Origin: Spirochaetaceae bacterium
GTDB lineage: Bacteria; Spirochaetota; Spirochaetia; Treponematales; Breznakiellaceae
Assembly (NCBI GenBank): GCA_031277165.1
Contig: JAISLT010000118.1
Location: 1-58,319, forward strand
Length of the DNA stretch: 58,319 bases
Direction of reading: 5' to 3'
The notes beneath the pieces are model-generated. The model ran no database searches and was not told the origin of the DNA. It worked only from the letters and a program-made list of their open reading frames with translations. Shown here one piece after another: positions 1 to 8,563 of the stretch (positions are counted from its first letter, which is position 1; each line of letters opens with the position of its first letter). A program made the position numbers and the translations under genes.

Positions 1-92
1 GGTCTCTTCCCCTTTTGTTCATGCCCTGTCTGTGGATTGAAATTTAACCATACAATATCTCCACGATCGGGTGTATAATTCTTGTCTACCAT
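1..92 (-). CDS. mazF: MazF/PemK-family mRNA interferase toxin, 3' part cut by window edge
   Basis: The reading frame starts at ATG (92-90) and runs off the left edge after 30 codons. The visible N-terminus contains RGDIVWLNFNPQTGHEQ, the classic first beta-strand of the MazF/PemK/CcdB fold; this family cuts mRNA at short sites. Its ATG overlaps the mazE stop (shared ATGGTAG), which is the normal translational coupling of antitoxin and toxin. The local base composition is AT-rich compared with the rest of the window, suggesting acquisition by transfer. Catalytic residues further on are outside the window, so activity cannot be judged. Confidence 0.85.
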   Translation of the reverse strand, partial: MVDKNYTPDRGDIVWLNFNPQTGHEQKGKR

Positions 93-322
93 ATTTCATT
101 TCCTACCGGACCATTTGTCTCCACTTCCCCATGAATATTTCTATCATTTATTTTATCTAATATTTCCAGTAATTTATCTTTTGCTTTTGGTTTTATAATT
201 ATTTCTTTCCCTTTATCCTTAATATCCACAAAAGAACCATCCTTAAATGATAATTCCCTGGCGATTGTATTGGGTATCCGTATTCCTAAACTGTTACCCC
301 ATTTTCTAACGATTGTCTCCAT
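86..322 (-). CDS. mazE: MazE/AbrB-type antitoxin
   Basis: A 78-residue protein starting METIVRKWGNSLGIRIP, the swapped-hairpin AbrB/MazE DNA-binding motif. The C-terminal tail is charged and should wrap around and inhibit MazF. I chose ATG 322-320 because GGAGG lies 8 nt upstream and the longer frame (to 346) runs into the -10 box of a good promoter. It is followed by mazF with a 7-nt overlap. MazE-type antitoxins usually repress their own operon; a semi-palindromic AT-rich stretch over the promoter (about 345-367) could be the operator, which is inference. Confidence 0.88.
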   Translation of the reverse strand: METIVRKWGNSLGIRIPNTIARELSFKDGSFVDIKDKGKEIIIKPKAKDKLLEILDKINDRNIHGEVETNGPVGNEIW

Positions 323-344
323 ATTTTTGTCCTCCATAACTATC

Positions 345-373
345 AATATATACTATGTTTATACATTTGCCAA
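345..373 (-). promoter_or_regulatory. Predicted sigma-70 promoter of mazEF
   Basis: On the minus strand TTGGCA (373-368), 17-nt spacer, TATATT (350-345). Transcription would start near 338, leaving a short leader with the GGAGG site of mazE. Confidence 0.6.
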
Positions 374-389
374 TCGGGTTCACCTTTTT

Positions 390-1217
390 TCAAACCGTGA
401 AGGGATTGTAAAAACGGTTCCCGTCTTTAAACGTAAGCCACAGGGCCGCGGCAAAAAGAAGGGCGCTCAGGATAAGGACGGTAATGTCCGCCCTGCTAAA
501 GGGGCGGGCGGCGTACCATGTGCGCTTTTTATACTTGCCAAAACTCCGAAGTTCCATGGCATGGCTGATAACCTCGATCCGGTCCAGGGACAAAAATATC
601 AGGGGCAGCAACAGGGGCACGGTCCGTTTAAGCCGCTTTACCCAGGATGCCCTGCGGGAAAGCTCTATCCCCCGGGCCTGTTGAGCCTGGGAAATCGCCT
701 CGTAATCCCTCTGAATGTCGGGGATGTACCGCAGGGTAAGGCTTACCGCATAGGAAACCGTATAGGGCACCCCGATGCGGTTAAGGGAGGCGGCAAATTC
801 ACTGGGGTGGGTGGTGACCATAAGCAGTATCGCCGGGGGAATAATCGTAACGTATTTTAACAGCACGTTAAATTCATAAAAGAGCTGTTCCCAGGTAAGG
901 GTAAAGCGGCCCGCTCCCTCCAACAGTATATGCCGGGTCTTATAGATAAGCACCCCCTGTTCCGGGGCAAAAAAATAGATTGCCCCCAGGTTAAGAACAA
1001 GAAAAAAGAGCATCATCGCCAGGATAAACGAGACGCTTCGAAGGGGAATTTTTGACAGCAAAAACAGCAGGATCCCCAGGATCGCCAATGCCGCCAGCAC
1101 GGGGGTTTCAAAGCTTACCATGACGAGGATCGACCACAGCAGAAACACCACCAGCTTGACCGCCCCGGTAAGGGCATGTACGGGGGAATTTTCCTCGATA
1201 TATGAAAGGATCCTCAC
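390..1217 (-). CDS. ecfT: ECF transporter transmembrane component EcfT
   Basis: A 275-residue polytopic membrane protein, CbiQ/EcfT family, with hydrophobic helices near residues 20-85, 105-155 and 245-265. It contains the cytoplasmic coupling signatures of the family: two Ala-Arg-Gly-type motifs, here QAQQARGIELSRR (about 178-190) and MELRSFGKYKKR (about 220-231), which bind the grooves of the ATPase subunits. It joins the ATPases to a substrate-binding S component. The start ATG overlaps the stop of the ATPase gene (ATGA at 1217-1214), so the two are translationally coupled. Substrate cannot be told from this subunit. Confidence 0.9.
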   Translation of the reverse strand: MRILSYIEENSPVHALTGAVKLVVFLLWSILVMVSFETPVLAALAILGILLFLLSKIPLRSVSFILAMMLFFLVLNLGAIYFFAPEQGVLIYKTRHILLEGAGRFTLTWEQLFYEFNVLLKYVTIIPPAILLMVTTHPSEFAASLNRIGVPYTVSYAVSLTLRYIPDIQRDYEAISQAQQARGIELSRRASWVKRLKRTVPLLLPLIFLSLDRIEVISHAMELRSFGKYKKRTWYAARPFSRADITVLILSALLFAAALWLTFKDGNRFYNPFTV

Positions 1218-2968
1218 CGGTCTTTTCCTGGGGGGGGGCCGGACTCCCGGCGCCGGCGTTCGTGGCCTATGTACCGGGCCACAAAAGAGCGGGGGTCCGG
1301 AAGGCCGGCCTTTACCGCCAGACCGTACAGGCTGGTCCGCTTAAGGCGGGCCTTCTCAATTACCCCGTCATCGGTCAACACCTCAAAGGGCGCCGCATCG
1401 GCCACGGGGTTTCCCCCGGAAAGAACCACCGCCCTAACGGAATATTCAAGCATCAGGTGCATGTCGTGGGTAATAAGCAGCAGCGCTATCCCCCGGTCCC
1501 GGTTAAGGGCAAGAAGAAATTCCATAAATTCCGTATAGTGCCGTAAATCCTGGCCCGCGGTGGGTTCGTCAAGAATAATAAACGAAGGCTGAAGGATCAG
1601 GATCGAAGCGATGGTAAGGCGTTTTTTCTGCCCGTAACTAAGGGCGCTTACGGGCCAGTTTCGGAAGGGGTATAGTCCGCAGATCCTAAGGACATCGTGG
1701 ACCCGCTCTTTTATCTCCCCTTCACCGATCCTCCTGGTACGGAGCCCCAGGGCAACTTCATCGTAGATCAGGGGAAAGGAAATCATCTGGTTAGGGTTCT
1801 GCATCACATAGCCGATTTTTTCTGCCCGTTCCATGATGGAAAGTTTCTCCAGATCAAAACCATCGAAGTAGATTTTTCCCGAATCGGGCCGGACAAAACC
1901 GCAGATACACTTGGCTAGGGTGGACTTACCCGAGCCGTTCTTGCCGGCCAGGGTTACACATTCCCCCCTGGCCACCGAAAAGGAAATTCCCCTAAGGGCT
2001 TCTTTTTCTCCCCTGGAATAGCGAAAGCGAAGATCCCGTACTTCCAGAAGCTTGCCGGCCCTTTCTTCCGGCCCTCCCGGTTTAGGCGGCGGCGCCGTTT
2101 CCCTCGCCAGGGTCCTGTCCCAGCCCCGGAGGGGTCCGTAGTCAAGGTCCAGGGTTTCCAGGCTTTGGGGGCCCATCCGGGGGTTCACGGTAACTCCCGC
2201 ATAGCGAAGGGCGCTAAGGTAAAGGGGCTCCCGAATGCCGGTTCTTCGCAGAAGATCCGACGAAAGCAGCTCCTCCGGCGGCTGGTCGGCGGCGATGCGG
2301 CCCCCGTCAAGAACCACGATTCGATCCACCCGCCGGTGGAGTACGTCCTCCAGGCGGTGTTCCACGATGATGATCGTCCTGCCCTTTTCCCGGTGGAGTG
2401 AATCGATCAGTTTCACCGCCTCTTCCCCCGCGGCGGGATCAAGGTTGGCCAGGGGCTCGTCAAAAAGCAGGACCTCCACATTGTCCACCAGGACCCCGGC
2501 AATGGAAACCCGCTGCTTTTGTCCCCCGGAAAGATCCTGGGGGGCCTTGGTAAGGTGGGCCTCCATATCCACCAGCGCGGCAGCTTCCCGGACCCGGCGG
2601 TGCATTTCCGCCGGGGGTATGCAGTCGTTTTCCAGGGCAAAGGCAATGTCTTCGGCGGCGCTTAATCCCACAAACTGTCCGTCCGTATCCTGCAGGACCG
2701 TCCCCACCCGTTTGGAGATCTCGAAGCTTCCAAGGCCAAATATATCTTCCCCCAAAAGGCTCACCGTTCCGGTATATTCCCCCGGAAAAGCATGGGGAAT
2801 AAGGCCGTTAATGCAGTGAATCAGGGTGGATTTTCCCGAGCCGGAGGGACCCAGGATTAGGATTTTTTCGCCCCGTTCAAAGCGAAGGTTTATATTCCGC
2901 AGGGTGGGTTCGGTCTGGGATCTGTACCGAAAAGAAAAATCCTTAAATTCCAGGGCCGGGGTATTCAC
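1214..2968 (-). CDS. ecfA: Fused double ECF transporter ATPase (EcfA-EcfA')
   Basis: 584 residues holding two full ABC ATPase domains in one chain. Domain 1: Walker A GPSGSGKST (about 40-48), signature LSGGQKQR (146-153), Walker B VLLFDEP (166-172). Domain 2: Walker A GKNGSGKST (342-350), signature LSYGQKKR (443-450), Walker B FIILDEPTAG (463-472). A Pro-rich linker lies near 290-305. Most ECF systems use two separate ATPase genes or a homodimer; YkoD-type fused versions are known. Here it sits between the S component (upstream) and EcfT (downstream, overlapping by 4 nt), so the module is a dedicated transporter. Confidence 0.93.
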   Translation of the reverse strand: MNTPALEFKDFSFRYRSQTEPTLRNINLRFERGEKILILGPSGSGKSTLIHCINGLIPHAFPGEYTGTVSLLGEDIFGLGSFEISKRVGTVLQDTDGQFVGLSAAEDIAFALENDCIPPAEMHRRVREAAALVDMEAHLTKAPQDLSGGQKQRVSIAGVLVDNVEVLLFDEPLANLDPAAGEEAVKLIDSLHREKGRTIIIVEHRLEDVLHRRVDRIVVLDGGRIAADQPPEELLSSDLLRRTGIREPLYLSALRYAGVTVNPRMGPQSLETLDLDYGPLRGWDRTLARETAPPPKPGGPEERAGKLLEVRDLRFRYSRGEKEALRGISFSVARGECVTLAGKNGSGKSTLAKCICGFVRPDSGKIYFDGFDLEKLSIMERAEKIGYVMQNPNQMISFPLIYDEVALGLRTRRIGEGEIKERVHDVLRICGLYPFRNWPVSALSYGQKKRLTIASILILQPSFIILDEPTAGQDLRHYTEFMEFLLALNRDRGIALLLITHDMHLMLEYSVRAVVLSGGNPVADAAPFEVLTDDGVIEKARLKRTSLYGLAVKAGLPDPRSFVARYIGHERRRRESGPPPGKDR

Positions 2969-2998
2969 CAGATCCCAAACCTTCTATGCAAACCGGGC

Positions 2999-3029
2999 TT
3001 GTTCCAAAAACTCAAGTTTTGGAACAGCC
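2999..3029. repeat. Intergenic inverted repeat (GTTCCAAAA / TTTTGGAAC)
   Basis: A 9-bp perfect inverted repeat (3001-3009 and 3017-3025) followed by AGCCC, in the 123-bp gap between the ECF S gene and the fused ATPase gene. A longer version with the same GGAACAGCC end occurs at 28410-28444, so it seems to belong to a dispersed hairpin family. It may attenuate or stabilise the ecf mRNA. Confidence 0.5.
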
Positions 3030-3091
3030 CAAGTTCTACCAAGTTTCCAAATCCAAGCTTCCAAGGACCGGCCCTGCTGTACGGCAGCGGA

Positions 3092-3646
3092 CTATTCGGC
3101 CTTAAGACTTCCGGCCTTAACCCGGGTCGCGGAGTACCCAAAGGCAAGAAGGGTTCCCAGGATCAGCACCACCCCGGCGTTAAGTCCCCAGGCCACAATG
3201 CCCTGGAGAAAAACCTTGTCCACCGGTTCCTTGTGGATTAAAATGTCCAAAACCGGGGCTATCCCTATCCAGGCAATGGCGTTAACAATAATCTGGATCA
3301 GGTTAAAATAGACCGCCTGGAGGACGGCGAATTTTCCTTCCTTAATTCTATAGATCTTCCAGAACAGGCCGATCAGGAGCCCGTAAACGGCGTCGGCAAT
3401 AACCCAGCTCCACCAGACCCCAAAACCAAAGGTAAGGTCCGTCAGGGTATGCCCGATAAGGGCAATCAAAAATCCCGCCAGGGGGCCAAAGATGGCGGCA
3501 AAAATAGTTGTGATGGCAATACCCAGGTTAAGGTTCGTATTGGGCACCCCCGAAGGAACCGCCACAAAGCGCATCAGCACAAATACCAGGGCGGCGCCGA
3601 TTCCAATGGCCACCACGGTTTTAACGGAAATGATCTTCTTTGCCAT
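3092..3646 (-). CDS. ECF transporter S component, UPF0397 family
   Basis: 184 residues from ATG 3646-3644, chosen because GGAGGA lies 8 nt upstream; the longer frame is upstream read-through. About six hydrophobic helices. The sequence matches the UPF0397 family as I know it: TVVAIGIGAALVFVLMRF near the start, IPNTNLNL-like segment (here VPNTNLNLGIA), FGPLAGFLIALIGHTLTDL and WWSWVIADAVYGLLIGLFW. UPF0397 proteins are substrate-binding S components of ECF importers, commonly beside duplicated EcfA domains. The substrate is unknown (a vitamin, modified base or metal complex is likely). Gene order S-AA'-T on the minus strand suggests one operon. Confidence 0.85.
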   Translation of the reverse strand: MAKKIISVKTVVAIGIGAALVFVLMRFVAVPSGVPNTNLNLGIAITTIFAAIFGPLAGFLIALIGHTLTDLTFGFGVWWSWVIADAVYGLLIGLFWKIYRIKEGKFAVLQAVYFNLIQIIVNAIAWIGIAPVLDILIHKEPVDKVFLQGIVAWGLNAGVVLILGTLLAFGYSATRVKAGSLKAE

Positions 3647-3713
3647 TTTTAGTGATCCTCCAAAAATAAGATAGTCCGGAAGACATACGATTCTGTATAC
3701 TCCGAAGCAGTGT

Positions 3714-3742
3714 ACTATACTATCAAAAAATAAAAAATGCAA
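3714..3742 (-). promoter_or_regulatory. Predicted promoter of the ECF transporter operon
   Basis: Minus strand TTGCAT (3742-3737), 17-nt spacer, TATAGT (3719-3714). Start of transcription near 3707 would give a 60-nt leader before ATG 3646. I looked for a riboswitch in this leader and could not recognise one. Confidence 0.6.
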
Positions 3743-3976
3743 TATATATTCATAGTATTCCTATTGAAATAATATGAATATTCACTGGGGGGTCTTTTTA
3801 GGAAAGCCCCGGTATGGGCTCCGGTTTTGGATATGGAAAAAGGCCGGAAAACCGTGTACTGTATTCCCAGACATTCTGCGAATGTCCGGGAATTTCGATC
3901 GGAATTGTGGCAGCTAAAGGATTCGTCACTTCCGTCCCTGCAAGCTCAACCCTGGGTGTATAAACATGGAGGTACC
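3743..3976. other. Divergent intergenic region between ECF operon and argG
   Basis: No gene seen. It holds AT-rich sequence (3743-3785) likely carrying the argG promoter, and an inverted repeat at 3865-3891 (TCCCAGACATTC / GAATGTCCGGGA, loop TGC) that recurs in a near-identical form at 12748-12776 after another gene. No ArgR box was recognised. Confidence 0.5.
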
Positions 3977-5272
3977 ATGAAAAGAAAGATAGTCCTGGCC
4001 TATTCGGGGGGCCTTGACACCACGGTAATTATTCCCTGGCTTAAAGAAAACTACGACTGCGACATTGCCGCGGTGTGCGTGGATCTGGGGCAGGAAGCGG
4101 ATTGGCGGGCCATTAAAAAGCGGGCCCTGGACACGGGGGCCCGGTCCTGCATTGTGGTGGATGTAAAGAAAGAGTATGTGGAAAAGTACATATGGCCCGC
4201 CCTTAAGGCCAATGCCCTGTACGAGGACAAGTACTTTTTGGGGACATCCACGGCCCGGCCCTTAATTGCCAAGGTCCTGGTGGAGGCGGCCCGGAAGGAA
4301 AGGGCCGGCGCCATCGCCCACGGCGCCACCGGCAAGGGAAACGATCAGGTCCGGTTCGATCTGGGGATCATGGCCCTGGCGCCGGATCTGGAGATTATCG
4401 CTCCCTGGCGAACCTGGGATCTTAAAAGCCGGGAAGACGAGATCCGGTACCTGGAAGACAGAAAACTCCCCGTACCCATGACCCGGCAGGAATCCTACAG
4501 CCGGGACGATAACCTGTGGCATATCTCCCACGAGGGGCTGGAATTGGAGGATCCCGCCAATGAACCGGATCTGGACAGCATGCTTAAGATGTCCGTATCC
4601 CCCGAACGGGCCCCGGCGGCGCCCACCTATGTGGAAATAGGTTTTGAAAGGGGGATCCCCGTTTCTTTGGACGGAAAAAAAATGGACGGGGTTTCCCTGA
4701 TCCTGGCCCTCAATAAACTGGGGGGAGCCAACGGAATAGGGATCTCGGATATTGTCGAAAACCGGGTGGTGGGCATGAAGAGCCGCGGGGTCTACGAAAC
4801 CCCCGGGGGAACCATACTGTACTACGCCCATCAGGAACTGGAGCATCTTTGCCTGGACCGGCAGACCTACGCCTTTAAGCAGCTGGCGTCCCAGAAGCTT
4901 GGGGAGGTGATCTACGGGGGCCTGTGGTTTACCCCCCTGCGGGAGGCCCTTTCGGCCTTTGTGGATTCCACCCAGGAAACGGTCACCGGCGCTGTAAAAG
5001 TAAAGCTCTGCAAGGGACTAATCTCTTCCGCCGGGGCCGTATCGCCCTACTCCCTCTACAATGCGTCGATTGCCAGCTTTACCACCGGGGAACTGTACAA
5101 CCACGCCGATGCCAGGGGATTTATCCGCCTCTACGGCCTGCCCATTCTGGTCCGGGCCCTGATGCAGCGGACCCCCAAGGCGGGGAAGAAAAAACAAAGT
5201 TCCGTCCAGCAGACCGCCGAACACGCCGCTTCCCCCCAGGGGGATGCCAAGTCCAAGGGAACCGCCGGGTAG
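3977..5272 (+). CDS. argG: Argininosuccinate synthase
   Basis: 431 residues; joins citrulline and aspartate using ATP, the penultimate step of arginine synthesis. The N-terminal PP-loop AYSGGLDTT (residues 8-16) binds ATP; the family segments STARPLIAK and [13 protein letters not shown] follow. Start ATG 3977 has GGAGG 4 nt upstream; a longer frame from 3827 lacks family sequence. The last about 35 residues ([28 protein letters not shown]) form a polar low-complexity tail beyond the usual ~400-residue enzyme. argH follows 76 bp downstream, so the two final steps are co-transcribed. Confidence 0.97.
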   Translation: MKRKIVLAYSGGLDTTVIIPWLKENYDCDIAAVCVDLGQEADWRAIKKRALDTGARSCIVVDVKKEYVEKYIWPALKANALYEDKYFLGTSTARPLIAKVLVEAARKERAGAIAHGATGKGNDQVRFDLGIMALAPDLEIIAPWRTWDLKSREDEIRYLEDRKLPVPMTRQESYSRDDNLWHISHEGLELEDPANEPDLDSMLKMSVSPERAPAAPTYVEIGFERGIPVSLDGKKMDGVSLILALNKLGGANGIGISDIVENRVVGMKSRGVYETPGGTILYYAHQELEHLCLDRQTYAFKQLASQKLGEVIYGGLWFTPLREALSAFVDSTQETVTGAVKVKLCKGLISSAGAVSPYSLYNASIASFTTGELYNHADARGFIRLYGLPILVRALMQRTPKAGKKKQSSVQQTAEHAASPQGDAKSKGTAG

Positions 5273-5348
5273 CCGGCGGCTGTGCAGGGACCGCCGGGAA
5301 AGGGAACGGGGCCTGCGGATACGGGAGAACAAATATGGAACATAGAGG

Positions 5349-6755
5349 ATGAAGGACAAACCGGATACGCCCCACCGGTCCCCGGTGCTGTGGGCGGGCC
5401 GCATGGCGGAGATGCCCGATGCAGGGGCCTTTGCGTTCCAGGCTTCGATAAATGTGGACCGGCGGCTTGCCCTGGAAGACATTGAAGGCAGCCGGGCCCA
5501 TGCGGCGATGCTCGCCAAACAGGGGCTTATTCCCCCGGAGACCGCCGCCGCCCTGGAGGGGGAACTGCGCCGCATGGGGGAAGAACTGGCCGCGGGGACC
5601 CTGGCCATTGACGGCGGGGCCGAAGACATCCACTCGTTTATCGAGGGAGTTTTAACCGAACGGCTGGGGGATTCGGGCCGGATGGTCCACGCGGGCCGCA
5701 GCCGGAACGATCAGGTGGCGGTGGACTTTCGGCTTTACCTAAAGAGGGCCATCCCCCGCCTTAGGGCCGAACTGGCCGGGACACTGCAGGTTCTGTTGGA
5801 CCAGGCGGGGAATCATCTGGAAACGGTGATGCCCGGCTATACCCACCTGCAGCGGGCCCAGCCGGTAACCCTGGGGTACCACCTAAGCGCCTGGGCCTGC
5901 GCCCTAAGCCGGGACCGGGAGCGCCTGGGGGACGCCCTGGACCGGCTGGACGAATGTCCCCTGGGGGCGGGCGCCCTGGCGGGGTCCACCCTGGCCCTGG
6001 ACCGGGAAGCCACCGCCAAAGCGCTGGGTTTTGCCCGGCCCACCCTTAACGCCATGGACTCGGTGGCGGACCGGGATTTTGCCCTGGAATGTGCCGGGGC
6101 CCTTTCTATCCTGATGGTTCACCTTTCCCGGTTTTGCGAAGACATAATCCTCTGGGCCGGGGAGGAATTCGGCTTTATCCGCCTGGCGGAAAACTGGAGT
6201 ACCGGCTCTTCCATTATGCCCCAGAAAAAGAACCCCGACTTTGCCGAACTTATCCGGGGCAAGGCGGGGCGAACCACGGGGAACCTGATGAGCCTTCTTA
6301 CCCTGCTTAAGGGACTTCCCTATGCGTACAACAAGGACCTGCAGGAAGACAAGGAGGCCCTCTTTGACAGCATCGACACCGCCGCCGCATGCCTGGAGAT
6401 GTTCCGGGGCATGGTTTCCTCCGCGGAGTTTAACCGGGAACGGATGAGGGCCGCCTGTACCGGGGGTTTTCTGGAAGCCACCGACGCGGCGGAATACCTG
6501 GTGGGAAAGGGCATGCCCTTCCGCAGGGCCCACGAAACGGCGGCCCTGCTTGTCCGGGACTGCATTGCCGCGGGCCAGCGTTCCATAGGCGAGCGGACCC
6601 TGGGGGAATTACAGGCACGGTCCAAGCTGTTTACGGAGGATCTGTACCCCCTGCTGGATCCGGCGGTTTCCGTGGGCCGCCGGAACCTTCCCGGCGGCCC
6701 GGCGCCGGAGGAAGTTAAGCGGCAGATTGAAAAACTACGGGCCAATTTGCCGTAG
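5349..6755 (+). CDS. argH: Argininosuccinate lyase
   Basis: 468 residues; splits argininosuccinate into arginine and fumarate. Fumarase/aspartase superfamily signature GSSIMPQKKNPD (about 286-297) with the catalytic flexible serine loop, plus HAGRSRNDQV (114-123) and GYTHLQRAQP (163-172). Length is normal for the family. It follows argG. A short 6-bp hairpin (GGGCGC CAA GCGCCC form) just after the stop at about 6763-6778 could end transcription but has only a weak T run. Confidence 0.97.
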   Translation: MKDKPDTPHRSPVLWAGRMAEMPDAGAFAFQASINVDRRLALEDIEGSRAHAAMLAKQGLIPPETAAALEGELRRMGEELAAGTLAIDGGAEDIHSFIEGVLTERLGDSGRMVHAGRSRNDQVAVDFRLYLKRAIPRLRAELAGTLQVLLDQAGNHLETVMPGYTHLQRAQPVTLGYHLSAWACALSRDRERLGDALDRLDECPLGAGALAGSTLALDREATAKALGFARPTLNAMDSVADRDFALECAGALSILMVHLSRFCEDIILWAGEEFGFIRLAENWSTGSSIMPQKKNPDFAELIRGKAGRTTGNLMSLLTLLKGLPYAYNKDLQEDKEALFDSIDTAAACLEMFRGMVSSAEFNRERMRAACTGGFLEATDAAEYLVGKGMPFRRAHETAALLVRDCIAAGQRSIGERTLGELQARSKLFTEDLYPLLDPAVSVGRRNLPGGPAPEEVKRQIEKLRANLP

Positions 6756-7045
6756 CCTCCGGGGCGCCAAGCGCCCTTCTACAAACCTGCCTTTTGTATC
6801 AGGCTCTGTTGCAGGCGGGAATTAGGGTCCCCCGGGCTTTCAATGCCGGTTTTTTTGCCCAAAACACCCGTCATGATGACCTTTTTGTCCGGCGATCTTG
6901 GAAAAAAATCCTTGACCTGCGCGGACGGATATGTTGACCCCGCTGCCGCCCCGGGACCTCCACCACCATGTATTAAATTTCATACATATCGGAGAGAGCC
7001 GGGCTATAGCATTAAATTCCCCAATGAGATATAGTTTCCCTAAGC
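6756..7045 (+). other. Intergenic region upstream of the mla operon, with a -10 box
   Basis: About 290 bp without a supported gene. TATAGT at 7030-7035 is a good -10 hexamer only 10 nt from the mlaE ATG; no strong -35 box or Shine-Dalgarno is visible. Confidence 0.45.
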
Positions 7046-7789
7046 ATGTCAAGTCTAATGTATACCCTGGGGTTCTTTGCCAGGACCATCAAGGGGGTTC
7101 ATTATTTTATTTTCAAGGGTCAGGCTTCTTACAAGATTCTGATCATGCAGATCCTTTTTACCTTTGTGGACGCCCTGGGGATCGCCTCTCTCCTGGCCAT
7201 GGGAATTGGGGCCGCGGTGAACGTCATCGGCATCCCCTTCCTGGCCGGCCTGGGCCAAGACCGGATGATCTATCCCCTGTTGATTGCCATCATTACCAGG
7301 GAGCTGGGGCCCCTGCTTACGGCCTTTATTATTATAGCCCGGTCCGCCACGGCCATTGCCACCGAAATGGCCACCATGGTAATTTCCCACGAGGTGGAAG
7401 CGTATATCTCCATTGGGGTGGATCCGATTGAGCATCTGGCGGTTCCCCGGTTTTTGGGGGTAACGGTTTCCCTCTTTCTGCTTAACGTGTATTTTTCGAT
7501 CTTTGGCCTGGCCGGATCCTTTGCGGTGGCCCAGGTTTTTAATCCCCTGCCGCCGTCGATGTATTTTAACTATATCCTCCAGGATTTAACCCTGCAGGAT
7601 ATACTTGTTTCGGTTATAAAAAGCATAAGCTTTGGAATGATCATTTCGATCATGGCGGTCATGCAGGGCTTTGGGGTTGAACGGGCCAGTACGGAGGTTC
7701 CCGTGGCGGGGCTCCGGGCCGTGGGAAATTCCTTTCTGTGGTGCATCCTGGCCGACATTATCCTTTCCGCCCTATACTATATGCGGTAA
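7046..7789 (+). CDS. mlaE: MlaE-family lipid ABC transporter permease
   Basis: 247 residues, about five membrane helices, typical MlaE length. It contains the family segments GPLLTAFIIIARSATAIATEMATM and VEAYISIGVDPIEHLAVPRFLGV. In diderms MlaE forms the inner-membrane permease that moves phospholipids between the inner and outer membranes together with MlaF and MlaD, which follow here. It starts the operon mlaE-mlaF-mlaD-TPR lipoprotein. Confidence 0.93.
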   Translation: MSSLMYTLGFFARTIKGVHYFIFKGQASYKILIMQILFTFVDALGIASLLAMGIGAAVNVIGIPFLAGLGQDRMIYPLLIAIITRELGPLLTAFIIIARSATAIATEMATMVISHEVEAYISIGVDPIEHLAVPRFLGVTVSLFLLNVYFSIFGLAGSFAVAQVFNPLPPSMYFNYILQDLTLQDILVSVIKSISFGMIISIMAVMQGFGVERASTEVPVAGLRAVGNSFLWCILADIILSALYYMR

Positions 7790-7828
7790 AATAAGGCCCG
7801 GGCCGCCAAGGATGGAAACCATACCGGA

Positions 7829-8563
7829 ATGAAAAATATACTGGAACTAAAAGAGGTATCCTTCTCTACCCAAAATATTCAAATTATCCAGGGAATAAAC
7901 CTTGGGTTTGAGGAGGGAAAAACCACCGCCCTGGCCGGTCCTTCGGGCTGCGGAAAAAGCACGCTCCTTAAGCTCAGCGCCGGTTTAATTATACCCACCG
8001 GGGGAGAGGCGCTGTACCGGGGGAAAAACATCGGCGGCATGAACCGTGCCCAAAACCTGGAGTTCCGCAAAGAAAGCGCCTTTGTGTTCCAGGATTCGGC
8101 CCTATGGGCAAACCAGACCCTGCTTCAAAGCCTGGAGCTTCCCCTGCGCATCCACTTTCCCCGGATGACAAAAACCGAACGGCAAAAACGGATAGAGGAG
8201 GTGATGAATACCGTGGGATACAAGCGGAGCCTTGCGATTAGGCCCTCGAGCCTTTCCATGGGGGAGCAAAAACTTATCGCCTTTGGCCGTTCCATGCTGT
8301 GCAGTCCCTCCCTGCTTTTTCTGGATGAATGGACCGAATCCCTGGACGATCATGCTGCCCAGCGGCTTATCACCCTTGTAAAACAACAAAAGCTGCGCAA
8401 TAATACGATTGTGTTTGTAAGCCACAATCTCCATATTATCCGGGAATTGGCGGATCATGTGATCACCCTGGCGGAGGGCCGCACCTATACCAGACTGACA
8501 AGCGAGCAGATAAAATCCGACCGGGAGCTTGTGGAATTGCTTGAAAAGGATAAGATCGAATGA
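7829..8563 (+). CDS. mlaF: MlaF-like ABC transporter ATPase
   Basis: 244 residues. Walker A GPSGCGKST (37-45). The signature is LSMGEQK (about 142-148) rather than LSGGQ, and Walker B reads LLFLDEWTESLD (162-173), with Trp in place of the usual Pro after the catalytic Glu. The overall motifs needed for ATP hydrolysis remain. It powers MlaE; its stop overlaps the mlaD start by 4 nt. The divergent signature suggests a lineage-specific MlaF. Confidence 0.9.
   Translation: MKNILELKEVSFSTQNIQIIQGINLGFEEGKTTALAGPSGCGKSTLLKLSAGLIIPTGGEALYRGKNIGGMNRAQNLEFRKESAFVFQDSALWANQTLLQSLELPLRIHFPRMTKTERQKRIEEVMNTVGYKRSLAIRPSSLSMGEQKLIAFGRSMLCSPSLLFLDEWTESLDDHAAQRLITLVKQQKLRNNTIVFVSHNLHIIRELADHVITLAEGRTYTRLTSEQIKSDRELVELLEKDKIE

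Noticed and set aside
3647-3707. Possible riboswitch in the ECF operon leader
   Set aside because: I found no conserved core of a thiamine, cobalamin, preQ1 or FMN element; only a short leader.
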